Assembly: GCF_015706575.1 (NCBI RefSeq)
Contig: NW_024037065.1
Location: 3,844,001-3,908,000, forward strand
DNA: 64,000 nucleotides
Direction of reading: 5' to 3'
Source of the DNA: Patiria miniata
Taxonomy: Eukaryota; Echinodermata; Asteroidea; Valvatida; Asterinidae
The position numbers were made by a program, and so were the translations under genes. The first letter of the stretch is position 1, and each line of letters begins with the position of its first letter. Below the pieces are notes generated by a model that did not search any database, was not told the origin of the DNA, and worked only from the letters and a program-made list of their open reading frames with translations. Positions 45,594 through 56,969 of the stretch are shown piece after piece.

Positions 45594-46519
45594 TGTTGTG
45601 CCCATTCTTGAATATCACGCATTCTTAAGAATGTGCATGCACATTCATAAGAATGTGCATGCACATTCTTAAGAATGTGCAACTGGATCCTTGCGCAATC
45701 TTTGCAAAAAATAACTCTTCCAGATTGAGCGCACAAGATAACGGTCTTGTCGATGCCGAGCACCGGCTGCGCATGGCAAGTCTAGCTGCATCCTCGTTCA
45801 CTGATTCTCAATAATTATACTGTTGCAACGCAAGTCGCTGAAAAGTAGAGTGGATATGATAAGTATAGGCGTATTGATATGGGGGGGGGACCTGGAAAAA
45901 ATAAGAGACATAATAATACTAGTGGAAAGAATTCTGATTTTTGGGATATTAAAAGCGGGGAGGGGGGGGGGACGTAGAATGAAGAATGTGAAGAATGAGA
46001 TTGAATACTGCGACATCCCATAGTGCTATTGCTGGATTCTATCTAGTCAAAAGAGCAATTTCGGCAGCTTCTGGACATCGTTTTTTTTTCGTGGCATAAA
46101 TATGATACATATAGGGACTTGTAACTTGTCTAGCCTAAACAAAGCACTTCCCAGACTAGTTCCCAGTCCTCCGTTATTACAAAACTTCCCATAGTGGGCA
46201 AAAAAAGCAATAATAACAGGTTTAATTTGATTCAAATTATCGTAGTTATACGAGTACAGAAGCACATTTTCTTTCCTCTTTATATAAATTGTTTCCCTTT
46301 TAACCGCTATACATTTCATTTAACAATAACATAATTATGTCGTGCAATGTTTGTTAAGATTGGGCAAAATTCATAAACTGTGCACGTGATATTCCCACCC
46401 AATCTTAAGAATGAGCGCTCATTCTTAAGAACGCGTGCTCGTTCTTAAGAATGGGCGCTCATTCTTATGAATGCGCGCACATTCTTAAGATTGCGTGATT
46501 TTCAAGAATGGGCACAACA
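45594..46519. mobile_element. MITE whose ends are arrays of TTAAGAAT palindromes
   Basis: The tips TGTTGTGCCCATTCTTGA and the inverted TCAAGAATGGGCACAACA match, with a 4-bp TCGC on both sides (45590-45593 and 46520-46523). Just inside each tip are repeated palindromes of the form ATTCTTAAGAATG joined by GTGCATGCAC or GAGCGCTC spacers: 45620-45680 on the left, 46400-46495 on the right. The interior has no ORF, although it includes a purine-rich run with poly-G (45881-45970). The parent superfamily is unknown. Confidence 0.85.
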
Positions 46520-46809
46520 TCGCTAACAAGTACCATAGTCCATACCAATAACCGTTTGACCATTTTCTCACTCGTAGGCCTACCCCCAATCAAAATCTTC
46601 AGATTATTTCACCCGAAAACAGTCCTCAAACTGCCTAATGCGCCCCTGTAGGCTTCAGTGGGAATTGAAAATACAAATAATGGTGGTTAGGTTCACATAC
46701 CTTTGGGGAGAAAAGAGACATTTTACTTTCAATTGGGAAACCGATTCTCGTTTTCCTGGCATGCATGTGGGATGCCATCTTGAATTCAAAATGGCTTCAA
46801 ACTCCACAT

Positions 46810-48873
46810 GGGTCATTCCATGTCAGACCAACGCACTTTTTTACCTCATGTCTTCCGATTTTGATAAAAATTGCTGTGCTTGTAGGTCCTAATGAGCAAT
46901 GAATACACACCAATTTTTAGCCCGATCCGACCTATTATGTGGTCAGGGCAGAAGCCACAAAAAAATGGCATTTTTAGAGTAAAATACCACCCTTTTGGTA
47001 TAAATATGTCAAAACTGTGGCAATTTTCATCGAATATATGTGAATTTGTTATTAAAATAATGAGGATTGCATGCTCAAATTACTTCTTTTGTCAAAATTA
47101 AATTTTGTGAAAAGTAGGTCACATGACCTTAAATATGCTATCGTGACCTTTGACCCATTTGACCCATTTTTTGTAATAATGTATCATTCCGAAAATCAAC
47201 GAAATCAAAATAACTTGCTAGAGCATGTCTCTCTCTATCAGAATCTACTAAAAATCAGTTGGGGTCTTCAAAATTTACAACTTTATGACTATTTTTGTAC
47301 AGTTGGTAGGTTACAAATGAGTCAATTTATAGACTTTACATAAGAAATACACCAACACAACTTACTATTCTGTTTCTAAAGTTACTAAAATATATCTTGG
47401 TTTGTGAATTTCTCATTCTGAGGGCTGATGAGGTCTAACCAGACTCATAGTGTAAATTATCAGCAGTGGCGCACCCAGGATTTGGCTTTTGGTGGGGGGG
47501 GGGGGGGCGGGGGGTCATAAATCGTTTTTTGTTCAAATTTCTGTACAAGATTGGACCAACAAAAACTAGCCTAAAATCAAACAAACAAATTGACAATGTT
47601 GGGGGTGGGTTTCAAGCCCCCCCCCCCTCCTGGGTGCCACTGATAATTAGTTATCCCACGAGCGCGCTTGGAATATGAAATAATGCAATGATGCTGTGAC
47701 CCATATGCCACTCGATGCACTACATAATTCCGTGTTCCACGAGCGCAAGTGGGATTTATAACCAATTTATCTTCAAGCAAACTTGATATCAAATGCGTAC
47801 ACACGGTGAAGATGTACGTGCATACATGTAGTGTATTGGTCCGTTCAGCAGGAAATAACACAACATATGTACACGTACATTTTTAATATCTGGGGTGCAA
47901 TATAGCTGTGCAATATTATATAAAATCACACAGTTGTTGCTATAGATGGACTAATCAGGGTCTAGGATTCAAGTTTGCTTGAAGATAATACTTAATATTA
48001 CAATCAAAGTTACCTTACTCATTCATCACTGTGCTTCTTGAACTTTAATGACTCTCACAGACTTGGCATTTTGTTCCTTTGAGATGAATTTCACCTGGAC
48101 GTGAGTCCGCTGTACTGGGTGAAGGCCTGGTTACTGTTAGTAGTTAGCACACTTCCGAGTCCAGATATTCTGATTAGACAGTTTCTTTGGAATCAGAAGG
48201 TAGAATTTTGTTTTTCCTGGCTTTGTACTTTATACATAAAAATCTAGATTAATTTGAAATACACCACTTACTATTCTGTTTCTTAAGTTACTAAAATTAA
48301 ATGTTAGTAACTTAAGAAACAGAATAGTAAGTTGTGTTGGTGTATTTCTTATGTAAAGTCTATAAATTGACTCATTTGTAACCTACCAACTGTACAAAAG
48401 TAGTCGTAAAGTTGTAAATTTTGAAGACCCCAACTGATTTTTAGTAGATTCTGATAGAGGAAGACATGCTCTAGCAAGTTATTTTTATTTCGTTGATTTT
48501 CGGAATGATACATTATTACAAAAATTGGGTCAAAGGTCACGATAGCATATTAAAGGTCACGTGACCTACTTTTCATAAAATTTAATTTTGACAAAAGAAG
48601 TGATTTGAGCATGCAATCCTCATTATTTTAATACCAAATTCACATATATTTGATGAAAATTGCCATAGTTTTGATATATTTATACCAAAAGGGTGGTATT
48701 TTACTCCAAAAATGCCATTTTTTTGTGGCTTCTGCCCTGACCACATGGTAGGTCGGATCGGGCTAAAAATTGGTGTGTATTCATTGCTCATTAGGACCTA
48801 CAAGCACAGCAATTTTTATCAAAATCGGAAGACATGAGGTAAAAAAGTGCGTTGGTCTGACATGGAATGACCC
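46810..48873. mobile_element. Large foldback element with arms of about 570 bp and 4-bp ACAT duplication
   Basis: The left arm 46810-47390 and right arm about 48300-48873 are inverted copies with few mismatches. The tips are GGGTCATTCCATGTCAGACC, flanked by ACAT at 46806-46809 and 48874-48877. The central 0.9 kb is unrelated to the arms and holds another small MITE (47464-47642). A second short palindrome around TAAGTTACTAAAATTAAATG marks the inner edge of the right arm. There is no coding frame. Confidence 0.85.
47464..47642. mobile_element. Small hAT-type MITE inside the foldback
   Basis: The ends CAGTGGCGCACCCAGGA and, inverted, CAGTGGCACCCAGGA are typical hAT tips. The 8-bp flanks ATTATCAG and ATAATTAG agree at six positions. 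It contains a G run near the left end and a C run near the right. Confidence 0.7.
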
Positions 48874-48877
48874 ACAT

Positions 48878-51800
48878 GTGTAGCTCGCGCGCGGTCGATC
48901 GTGTCTCCGCCCCTAGTAGACATGCTACTTCGAAACCGTTAGAGCGCCCTCTCTTGAAGGTAAGTACGATCCTCCGACGGTGGGCCGGCCGGGAGATGCC
49001 AGGGTGTGGTCCACCCGAGTCCGAAGTTCTGATTGTCCGAAAGTTCGGTGAGCCAAATGCTTGATAGTCTAAATGCACAAATGTACCAGAATGTGGGTTT
49101 ATTACCCCCCCCCCCCCAAAAAAAAAAATTGAATAGGGTATGGTAATCCAAACATTCGATGTAGTAATCTGAAGATTTCTGAAGGTTTGGTAGGGCCTAT
49201 AGTTCCAATTTATAATTGGGTTTACTTGACCGAAGGTTTGATTGTCGAAAACAAAACCAAGGTTTTACATTCATTATTATTCATTAATCAAAGTTCATAA
49301 TTCAGAATCAATGATAAGGTCTGAGTAATGAAACAGAAGAGGTATTCAGTATTGCGCTTGACGTAATCCCTACGATTTCTTTGACCCTGCGCGTGCGACA
49401 TAAAAAATGTGAATGAATTGTTCAGGAAAGAAGGGTACCCTATAAGGCAAAAGATAGCTATGAACATCATATCCGTGAAATTCTAGTAAAAGTACCACTT
49501 TTCTCTAGATTTACCATGAACCGAATTACCGATATATGAACCGAATTACCGATATTTTCACGTTTTTTTCAACACGTGGGCGAGGATTACCTATCCGTGA
49601 AATACCCCTCGAAGAAATCCTTTGCGACACGATCAGTAAAAACCCGGTGATCTCAACAATGGGGCTGTCAAACCATTGTTAATGCTCAGTGGACGGGCCA
49701 TAAAATATCCCGGAAAAAAACATTAGGGATTAATTTCACGGAAAAGTGATACTTATATGAGAATTTTTAGATGTTCACAGTCCACATTCATCTTTTTCAA
49801 AATTTGCAGCGCCTGCAATCGTCTACCTAGTCGTTTTTACATGTTTTTACTGCAGCTATGGAAAATGACTTTTGAAACCTTGATTGGTAGTGGTACTATT
49901 CAACGCGACTTAAAATCGACGGTAAACACCAAGTTCATCTTAGTTACACAGGCGACATCTACAAGCCTTGGGAAAGTAAAGGCAGTAATCCGTAAACTTA
50001 TAAACGAAAGTGAGTGGGCGGGACTTAGAATGAACATTGTCACGGCCGTCGTCACTTACCCGGAGAGCCGCCCGAGGGCGCTGTTCAGTTTTTACGGTCT
50101 CCGCTCACCTCACGAACGGCATTGTCAAGGTAGACATTTTAGCCTGACATTCTGCCTGATTTCTCTCAGAAATCTCAGTCAATCGTCCGATTCCAGTCAT
50201 TGTGTAATCCTTGCAGGTCACCTTAGTCATTTGTAGATTCATCTAGCCCCACAGTCATGTAAGTTTCTCAGTATTTCTATGTCATTTCGAGATAATTCTG
50301 CTGAGTCAATATTTTCCACGTGCGTAGATTTATTACATTCTTTATTGTTGTTGGACTTAAAAACCATCTAGATTCGACTCAGCTACGTTTATGGTTAAAT
50401 CTGCTGCCGTAGTTTTCTCTAATAGTGTTTAGTACTAGTCACTCTGTTACTCATAGATAATTAGATTTCCGTGTACTTTGGAAGTTACTCATGTGAGCAA
50501 TACCTGTATTTGAAACCTGAAAGAGCTCCATTCCGATAGGTTACCCATTCACGTGGTGGAGCGATCCTTGTATTTAAGGTTTATCCTCATTTTATATAAA
50601 CTGCTCATTTTAAAGGGATTTTAGTGCTTTTAGTAAGTGTTTTATACGCATTTCTTCATCTTAAACATGGATCAAAGTGTTTTATAAGGTTTTGTGTACT
50701 TTTTTACAGTTCACCGTGGAATAAAGTTCATTTGGAAACCGCAGCTCTGACCTCCGGCCATATCGTTCTTTGTTCTTCGGTTGACACTCTCTGGTTGAAC
50801 CTAAGCTACCGATTCCCTGAATCTACGCCTTTGCAGACGCCAGAACAAACATCAAGCAGACGAAAGCAATGATCAGGAATAGAATGACCTTCCGAATGAT
50901 CTTATGCAACAAAGGTCATCATCCCAATACATAATAGTCCCAGAATAAAATTATTATCATGATGTGACTAATCTCATGCTTACAAGGCACTAGCGTGTAG
51001 TCACGCTGGAAAATGATGCCTAACAGTGAAAATCTGAGATTTTGAATGCCGTAGCACGCTGAAAGACTACACCGTCACAGTCCGGTCCATGGCGACCATA
51101 GAGAGGGGGGGGGGGGGGTACCGGGCAATTTGTCCAATGCCATAGGAAAACGAAACGGCAAAGGGAGTGATAAACAGGATCCATCTAGCTTGGGTGAAAT
51201 TTGTCAAACTCAACTTCATATTGCACATGGGGGGGGGGACAACAATGGGGGGGGGGGGCTAAAACCCCCGTAGAACCACGCCTTCTTACGAGAGGGCAGT
51301 GGAAGGAATCATCACATCGTTAGTTATCAAAACTTGAGAAAAAAAGCACATAAATTGAAGAACAAGAAGAAATGGAATTAGGCTCGCCATCTTAGAAACA
51401 AAGAAGGGTGGATGGATAGTGACGTAATATCAGGAGGAGCCTGCAGAAGGTATACGTGCATTACCAAGCGGAAACCCAAGTCCCCATCTGCCGGGCACAA
51501 CCCCTGAAAATCAGGACTGAAAAATAGGTCTAAAACTATTATGATTTCGTTCAGTGCTGATCCCTCGAAAATGTGTCCACCTTTTTCGAATTATAAAACC
51601 CTAGATTTCAATAATGGATAATCAACGACGTTTTCATCCAGCCAGTTGTTTAGGTTCATGTATTTTATCAAGTGTTAAAATCAGGGGCGTAGGTTGGTTT
51701 GCCCCCCCCCCCCCCGGTGCGATTTCCAAAAAAGAGGAAGGCAAGTGCGCGCGTGAAAAGCCGATTCCCCCAGATACATGTACTTGCTATTACTGTTTGG

Positions 51801-52358
51801 TCATCGTGTATCATAAATCCACGCGTACTTTCACCTTAATAAAATAGCGTATTGCAGTTTGGTTTAAAAAATAAAAATAAAAATATGAACACCTCAAACG
51901 GAACTCTGCTGGCGGGAAGCGGGGGGGGGGGGGGGGGGGGGGTGCGTCCGCATCCCCGCATCCCCGCATCCCCCCCCCCAGCCTGCACCCGTGGGTTTTA
52001 TACTAGCCCTGCTAGTTATGCCAGTTATGCCGTCATGATGGCGGTATAGGATTAATGCATCTTGTCTTTTTTTTTTGCTCATTCATTCATTTTACCCATG
52101 TATGAAATGTTTTGTTTTTTTATAATAGTGGGCAAACTAGGAGGGATGGTATAATTAATCTTAGTCAAAGAATGTGTCCGGTACCATTGTTTTGGTTTTG
52201 GTACATGATGCCCGTTATTACAAGAACAGTTAATTTGGCCAACTGTAAACAGTGATTTGAATTTAGGCAAAATTGGCGAACACCTGACCAGTTGTTCACG
52301 AAAAATCGCTTTTTCAGACTCTACATGCTTCTAATGAGAGATTTTGGCGACCTCCATG
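48878..52358. other. Gene-poor stretch with poly-G and poly-C runs
   Basis: Long G or C runs occur at about 49107, 51104-51117, 51229, 51246, 51703 and 51919-51941. Several sit beside CAGGGGCGTAG- or GGCGGG-type repeat debris. GAACCGAATTACCGATAT is repeated at about 49518 and 49538. An open stretch at 49757-50236 has no recognisable motif. No gene can be supported. Confidence 0.45.
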
Positions 52359-52830
52359 GTGACCATTTTAGCCGAATTTCGGCTAAATTTGACGGAATTT
52401 TTTTTTTAACGAGTTTGACAGAAAATTTGACAGAATGAATTTTCTTGGCAGATTTTTGGCAGAATTCTGCAAAAATTGTTATTTGATAGAAAAAACATAG
52501 CAAAACCAACAAACCATCGCAAAATAGGGCAGGTTGCCTTGTCGATGTTCTGAGGTTTACTTGGAATCGGATTTTGTCGTGAGGCAACCTCGTTTTGACC
52601 ACGTTTCGACTAAAATTTACGCAATTTCATAACACCTTTATAGGACTCTAAATTGTTTATAATGTAATTTGAACCACAATTAAGGCAATATTACAACATC
52701 TGCATGTGATTTTAAGTGTTTATAGTGTATTTCGAGTAATTCATGGCACTCGGCAGGTTTTGATAAATCTGACAGATTTTTGAAGTGCACCGAGCAGAAT
52801 TTTGCCATGATCTTACGGTCACCCTGGCGA
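52359..52830. repeat. GTGACCATT..TAGCCGAATTTCGGCTA repeat, copy 1
   Basis: It starts GTGACCATTTTAGCCGAATT and ends near ATCTTACGGTCACCCTGG, so the tips GGTGACC are inverted. A shorter copy with the same start and end lies at 59774-60062. The interior is AT-rich, with repeated TTTGACAGAAT-like words. It is probably a MITE family. Confidence 0.7.
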
Positions 52831-52974
52831 CCTCTGTCAGTAGGCGTTGGACTCATCTGACGCGCGCGAAGCTAAGCGGTTTATTGCTGGTCACCAGTTT
52901 TGTAGACGGACCTGTTCTTTGCGCAGTGCATGTGTTGTATGTACCGCAGTGCAACAAGGATTTTCCTACTAAAC

Positions 52975-53232
52975 ATGGTTACACTTCAAGAAAAAGTCCT
53001 GTTTTGGTGTTTGTTAGTTGAAATTTCCTTACTATTTCTGGTGGCCGTATGTTTGAGTCTTCGGTGCCATAGTCTATGGCATACATGGCATAGAAACCAA
53101 GCCGAACTTAATGCCACTAGAAGAGCCTTGGAAATTGTACTGGACCAATTTATGGGGGATCAGGAACAGCCTCCAGCATATCCAGGACCCATCATCCTGC
53201 GGCCTCATGATGAGATAACTGAGAACACGGAG
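52975..53232 (+). CDS. First exon of a single-pass membrane protein with a PPAY motif
   Basis: The ATG at 52975 sits in good context (aaacATGg), and the frame is open for 86 codons up to a donor (ACGGAG|GTAGGA). Residues about 8-30 are a strongly hydrophobic segment. A basic Trp/His-rich stretch (RCHSLWHTWHR, 30-40) and an amphipathic helix follow. PPAY is at 66-69, a WW-domain ligand motif seen in the cytoplasmic tails of small adaptors such as Shisa-like proteins. No signal peptide precedes the membrane segment, so a type III or signal-anchor topology is likely. A weak candidate next exon begins near 53690 (EKLEIKSSKTSMPT), but its splice sites are poor. The protein is not identified. It may be a real host gene, as it carries no frame damage. 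Confidence 0.5.
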
Positions 53233-54467
53233 GTAGGAAAATGTATAATTGAGTATCAGTACATCTGGACATTATTACTACCATTGATAAGTATGTCACA
53301 AATTCTGTTAAACCATTTGTTTTATTTGTTTTTTGTTGCAAAATTTTGTTTTTACTAGACATTGGCCAGGTAATGCCATATATTCTGAAGTTTATCATTG
53401 TGAATTTGTACACCACTAAAATGTTGTATCTTTCTGCAAATCCCTGTACAAAAAATGTCAAACTTTGTGTGCTGCATTATGACACTCTTATTTGTAGGAG
53501 CTTGCAGACTGATGTTAACTGGTTACCAAAGAATTTTCATCCTCCTTAGCCTACACATGTTTGAAATTGTTTTCATTTGATGGTTCTATCTGCCCATTAC
53601 TTACAGATGTTATGAGGACCATGGTAAACATGTGTTTTTTACATTACTATTAAAGGTGTGATTATTGGTACTCCGGGGAGGCTTCAAGGAGAAACTGGAA
53701 ATAAAATCCTCCAAGACATCCATGCCCACATCCACTGCCACAGCACACCAACAGCAATCTATGTCAGCACCACCACCACATGGGAGGTTTGTAGTAGTTT
53801 AATTAAATTAAAGTACACATAAATGTGACATAATCGATGATAATGAAAGTGAAGCTAAAATTTGTCACTTGTTTCAGCAAACTGTACTATTTTCTATTAC
53901 ATGGAATTAGTAAAAACAGAATCTGAATCTATTTTGAGTTTTGAAAGTGCTTTTGGTGCTTCCCTAAGGAACTGTCTGTGTATCTTCCCTTTGTTTTGAT
54001 GGAGATGGAGAGGGAAGGTTGGGGAAGGGAAGGGGTGCGGCTTCATTTTTTTGGCGTCTGATGATTTGCTGAAAGTGCCTTTACTCATGTTTAATTTTTG
54101 GTCAAGTTCAGTTTCCTACATTTTTGTAGTTCAGTTACGTGTACAAAAATGTAAACTAAATTAGGGCATACATGTACAGGGTGTATGCAGTTATTTAGAA
54201 AATACAACTTGGGGCAAAATCCAAAGTGGTGCGTGTTTGTTTTTCAACACTGTTATAGAATTTTCAACATGATGGAAAAGTTAATCCATCAAAAAGTTTG
54301 GTGTTTTGAGGGTATTTGGGTGGATTGAGGAGTTTTTAGGGGGGGGGGGGTCAGGCCAGCTGAGGTACTTTTTAATGTGTGATTTTGTTGGAAAAGCAGA
54401 AATAATGCTGATAAATCATTTATGACGTGCATTGTTTACAATGCTACTGGTGCACTTACTTCAGTTA
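53233..54467. other. Probable intron and downstream DNA
   Basis: Follows the donor at 53233. It contains the weak exon candidate at about 53690-53788 and AT-rich DNA with a G run at 54340-54350. Nothing else was recognised. Confidence 0.35.
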
Positions 54468-54833
54468 GGCAAAAAAAAAATATTCGGTCTCTGGTCAGAC
54501 CAAAGTTCCGGAATTGACGTGGCCACGCGGCTTTTTTTTTTTTTCTCTTCAAGCTTGGATTGTACAGACAAGGTGGGGTACTATTTTGCTTTTTTGGTGT
54601 TCTCATGTACATTGGTGTCCTCCATAATTTGCCTTGGTGCTTTCGATCATTTGACTTGGTGCAACTTCCCATTCCTTGGTGCTCTTTGTTAAGAAAAAAA
54701 TTGAGGAGGTGTGGAAATAGAAGGCGCTGTTGGAGCTACCGCGGAACATTTTGGAAAAAAAAAATCGACGCGCATGATTAAAATCGACGCGCGCGCTGAC
54801 CAGAGACCGACTTATATATTTTTTTGGCCTTAC
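54468..54833. mobile_element. MITE with GGTCTCTGGTCAG ends, copy 1
   Basis: The left end carries an A run, then CGGTCTCTGGTCAG. The right end is CTGACCAGAGACCGACTTAT, then a T run and GGCCTTAC. The core contains GGCCACGCG and GATCGACGCGC-like CpG words. It is collinear with 55249-55633 over the whole length. There is no transposase frame. Confidence 0.85.
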
Positions 54834-55022
54834 TTTTATAATTTTTTACCTGATTTTCCTTCTTTTTTTTACCTTGTTCAGAGCTGAGAAGTTGACCCCC
54901 TGCATCCATACTTGGCACATGAAGGCTATAGGCCTAAGGGAAGAATCATGATTCTGACATGTAAAGAATCTCTTTTTACGGGGCGGTCACTCACTTTTTG
55001 CACCTAATGATTTCACACTGTT

Positions 55023-55150
55023 AACTACTGTTTTATTGATAATAATAGTAATAATTGTTCAAGTTAAACAATTATGCCGTTTGTGAAACTACTGTTTTAG
55101 TGATAATAATAGTAATAATTCATCAAGTTAAACAATTATGCCTTTTGTGA
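55023..55150 (+). repeat. Tandem duplication of about 64 bp
   Basis: ACTACTGTTTTATTGATAAT with its following sequence, up to CAATTATGCCGTTTGTGA, is repeated at 55089-55150 with a few changes. Confidence 0.8.
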
Positions 55151-55248
55151 TTCTGCACAAGTCTAGTTAAAGTTTTTAAGGTCAACTTGAAACATTGTGT
55201 AAAGGGATGGCAAAGTCAGTACAATGAGTCAAATATCCAATAATAAAA

Positions 55249-55633
55249 GTAAGGCCAAAAAAAAATAGGTCGGTCTCTGGTCAGAACAAAGTTCCGGGAA
55301 TGTCGCGGCCACGCGTTTTTTTTTTTTTTTTTGGCTTTTTTTTCTTTTCTTCAAGCTTGGATTGTACAGACAAGGTGGGGTACTATTTGCTTTTTTGGTG
55401 TCCTTATGTACATTGGTGTCCTCCATAATTTGCCTTGGTGCTTTCGATCATTTGCCTTGGTGCAATTTCCCATTCCTTGGTGCTCTTTGGTAAAAAAAAT
55501 TGAGGAGGTGCAGAAATAGAGGGCGCTGTTGGAGCTACCGCGGAACATTTTGGAGAAAAAAAAGATCGACGCGCATGATTAAAATCGACGCGCGCGCTGA
55601 CCAGAGACCGACTTATTTTTTTTTTGGCCTTAC
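55249..55633. mobile_element. MITE with GGTCTCTGGTCAG ends, copy 2
   Basis: The tips GTAAGGCCAAAAAAAAATAG and the inverted GGCCTTAC are preserved here better than in copy 1, with GGTCGGTCTCTGGTCAG inside each tip. The two copies lie 0.4 kb apart in the same orientation. They differ by scattered substitutions and homopolymer lengths. Confidence 0.85.
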
Positions 55634-55636
55634 ACT

Positions 55637-55754
55637 CAAAACATAAATTGGTCAAAACAACTTTAATTAGTCATGTAAGACATCATTTGGTATAATTTAA
55701 GGCCATATTGTCCCACATGACTAATTAATGTTGTTTTGACCAATTTATGTTTAG
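55637..55754. repeat. Stem-loop repeat, arms of about 45 bp
   Basis: AACATAAATTGGTCAAAACA on the left and TGTTTTGACCAATTTATGTT on the right pair, with ACTAATTA inside each arm and a loop of about 30 bp. It begins immediately after MITE copy 2. Confidence 0.85.
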
Positions 55755-56259
55755 ATTAGGTTGTGAAAATCTGTGAAAATCAAGTATTATTGGGGAAAAA
55801 ATTGAGGGCAATCGTGTGTGCTCTGAATGTTTGGGGCATGACTATCGAAATGAAAGCCAAAGATCAGTTCAATTGAACACCATCTTGTTGGGCCTGACCA
55901 TTGAGCAAAATGTGTGATGTGTCCACTTTATCATGGAGCCAAACTTTAAATTGAGTCACAATGGCAGGAGCAGATGGAATTACTATAGGGCCGGTTTTTT
56001 TGGAATTTCTGATGTTTGTTTTTAGCCTCAGTAAACCATAGAACTACCCTGTTTCGAATAAACAATGCTCTGGACATTATTAGCTCATACACAGCATTGC
56101 ACGCAAATTGAGATGTGTAAAGGGAATTCCCCTTGATGAGAAATGACCAGATACCAGGGCACCATTTACGTACGTATGCGAACCGTTGTTCACGCTGGTA
56201 TCCAGGTGACCCGTTTGTCCTTCCATTATGCTAATTATACATGCGCATGCGCACATATG
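55755..56259. other. No gene recognised
   Basis: AT-rich sequence with no coding motif on either strand. Confidence 0.35.
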
Positions 56260-56918
56260 GTTAGAGGTTTGCGGTAGCACCATTTCACTCGTACCCCCAG
56301 CCGCGCCCTAGCCCAGCCCAATTTCATAGAGCTGCTTAAGCACAAAATTTGCTTAAACACGAAAAAACATTGCATAGTAAAATTAGGTTATCAGCCAAAA
56401 CTCCATGCAATGTACATTGCTTGTGACTGGTATTTAGCGGTTGTTTACTAAGCTTTACAATCGCATGGAGTTTTGTAAAACTTATCTGTGTTGTAAATGT
56501 ACAATTCCCGTCACTCGCTCAGGCTCCGTTTTCGAATCACGAACGGCCGGATTGCATTATGCGACGCTCAAAATTGTGTCCATATGGTCCGCAATGAAAC
56601 AGAAATCACATCCGGTATGGAATGTGCGCAATTCTATTGAAAGTTTTCGGATAGCATGTGCGCACATTGTCTAACTGCGGTCTTGAACAGCTGCAGCCAG
56701 ATGCTTTATACATAGGTCATTGGCCACTTCCTTCACAAGATTCTGTGAAGCCCATCAGAGTATCCCAGCGTCCTGTCTGCAGGGCGGCGGCCGAGCGAAC
56801 AGCACCATGTGGAAAAGCTCTTTTGTGAGTATGTAACTAGGTTCTGAAGAGACCGGTTGGGGCTCAACGTTTCGGATAGAGATTTTCCACATGGTGCTAC
56901 CGCAATTAAACCTCTAGA
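56260..56918. mobile_element. TIR element just upstream of the THAP exon
   Basis: TAGAGGTTTGCGGTAGCACCAT at the left pairs with ATGGTGCTACCGCAATTAAA plus CCTCTA at the right, with a small insertion. A second hairpin, AGCACCATGTGGAAAA against TTTTCCACATGGTGCT, lies at 56803-56895. No transposase frame was found. Confidence 0.65.
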
Positions 56919-56969
56919 GAAACGTTTGTTTACATTCTCCAGCTGTTAGTGTTACGCTTTTTTCTCACG

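Noticed and set aside
49757-50236. A 159-codon open frame
   Set aside because: No recognisable domain or splice context. It cannot be supported beyond chance length.
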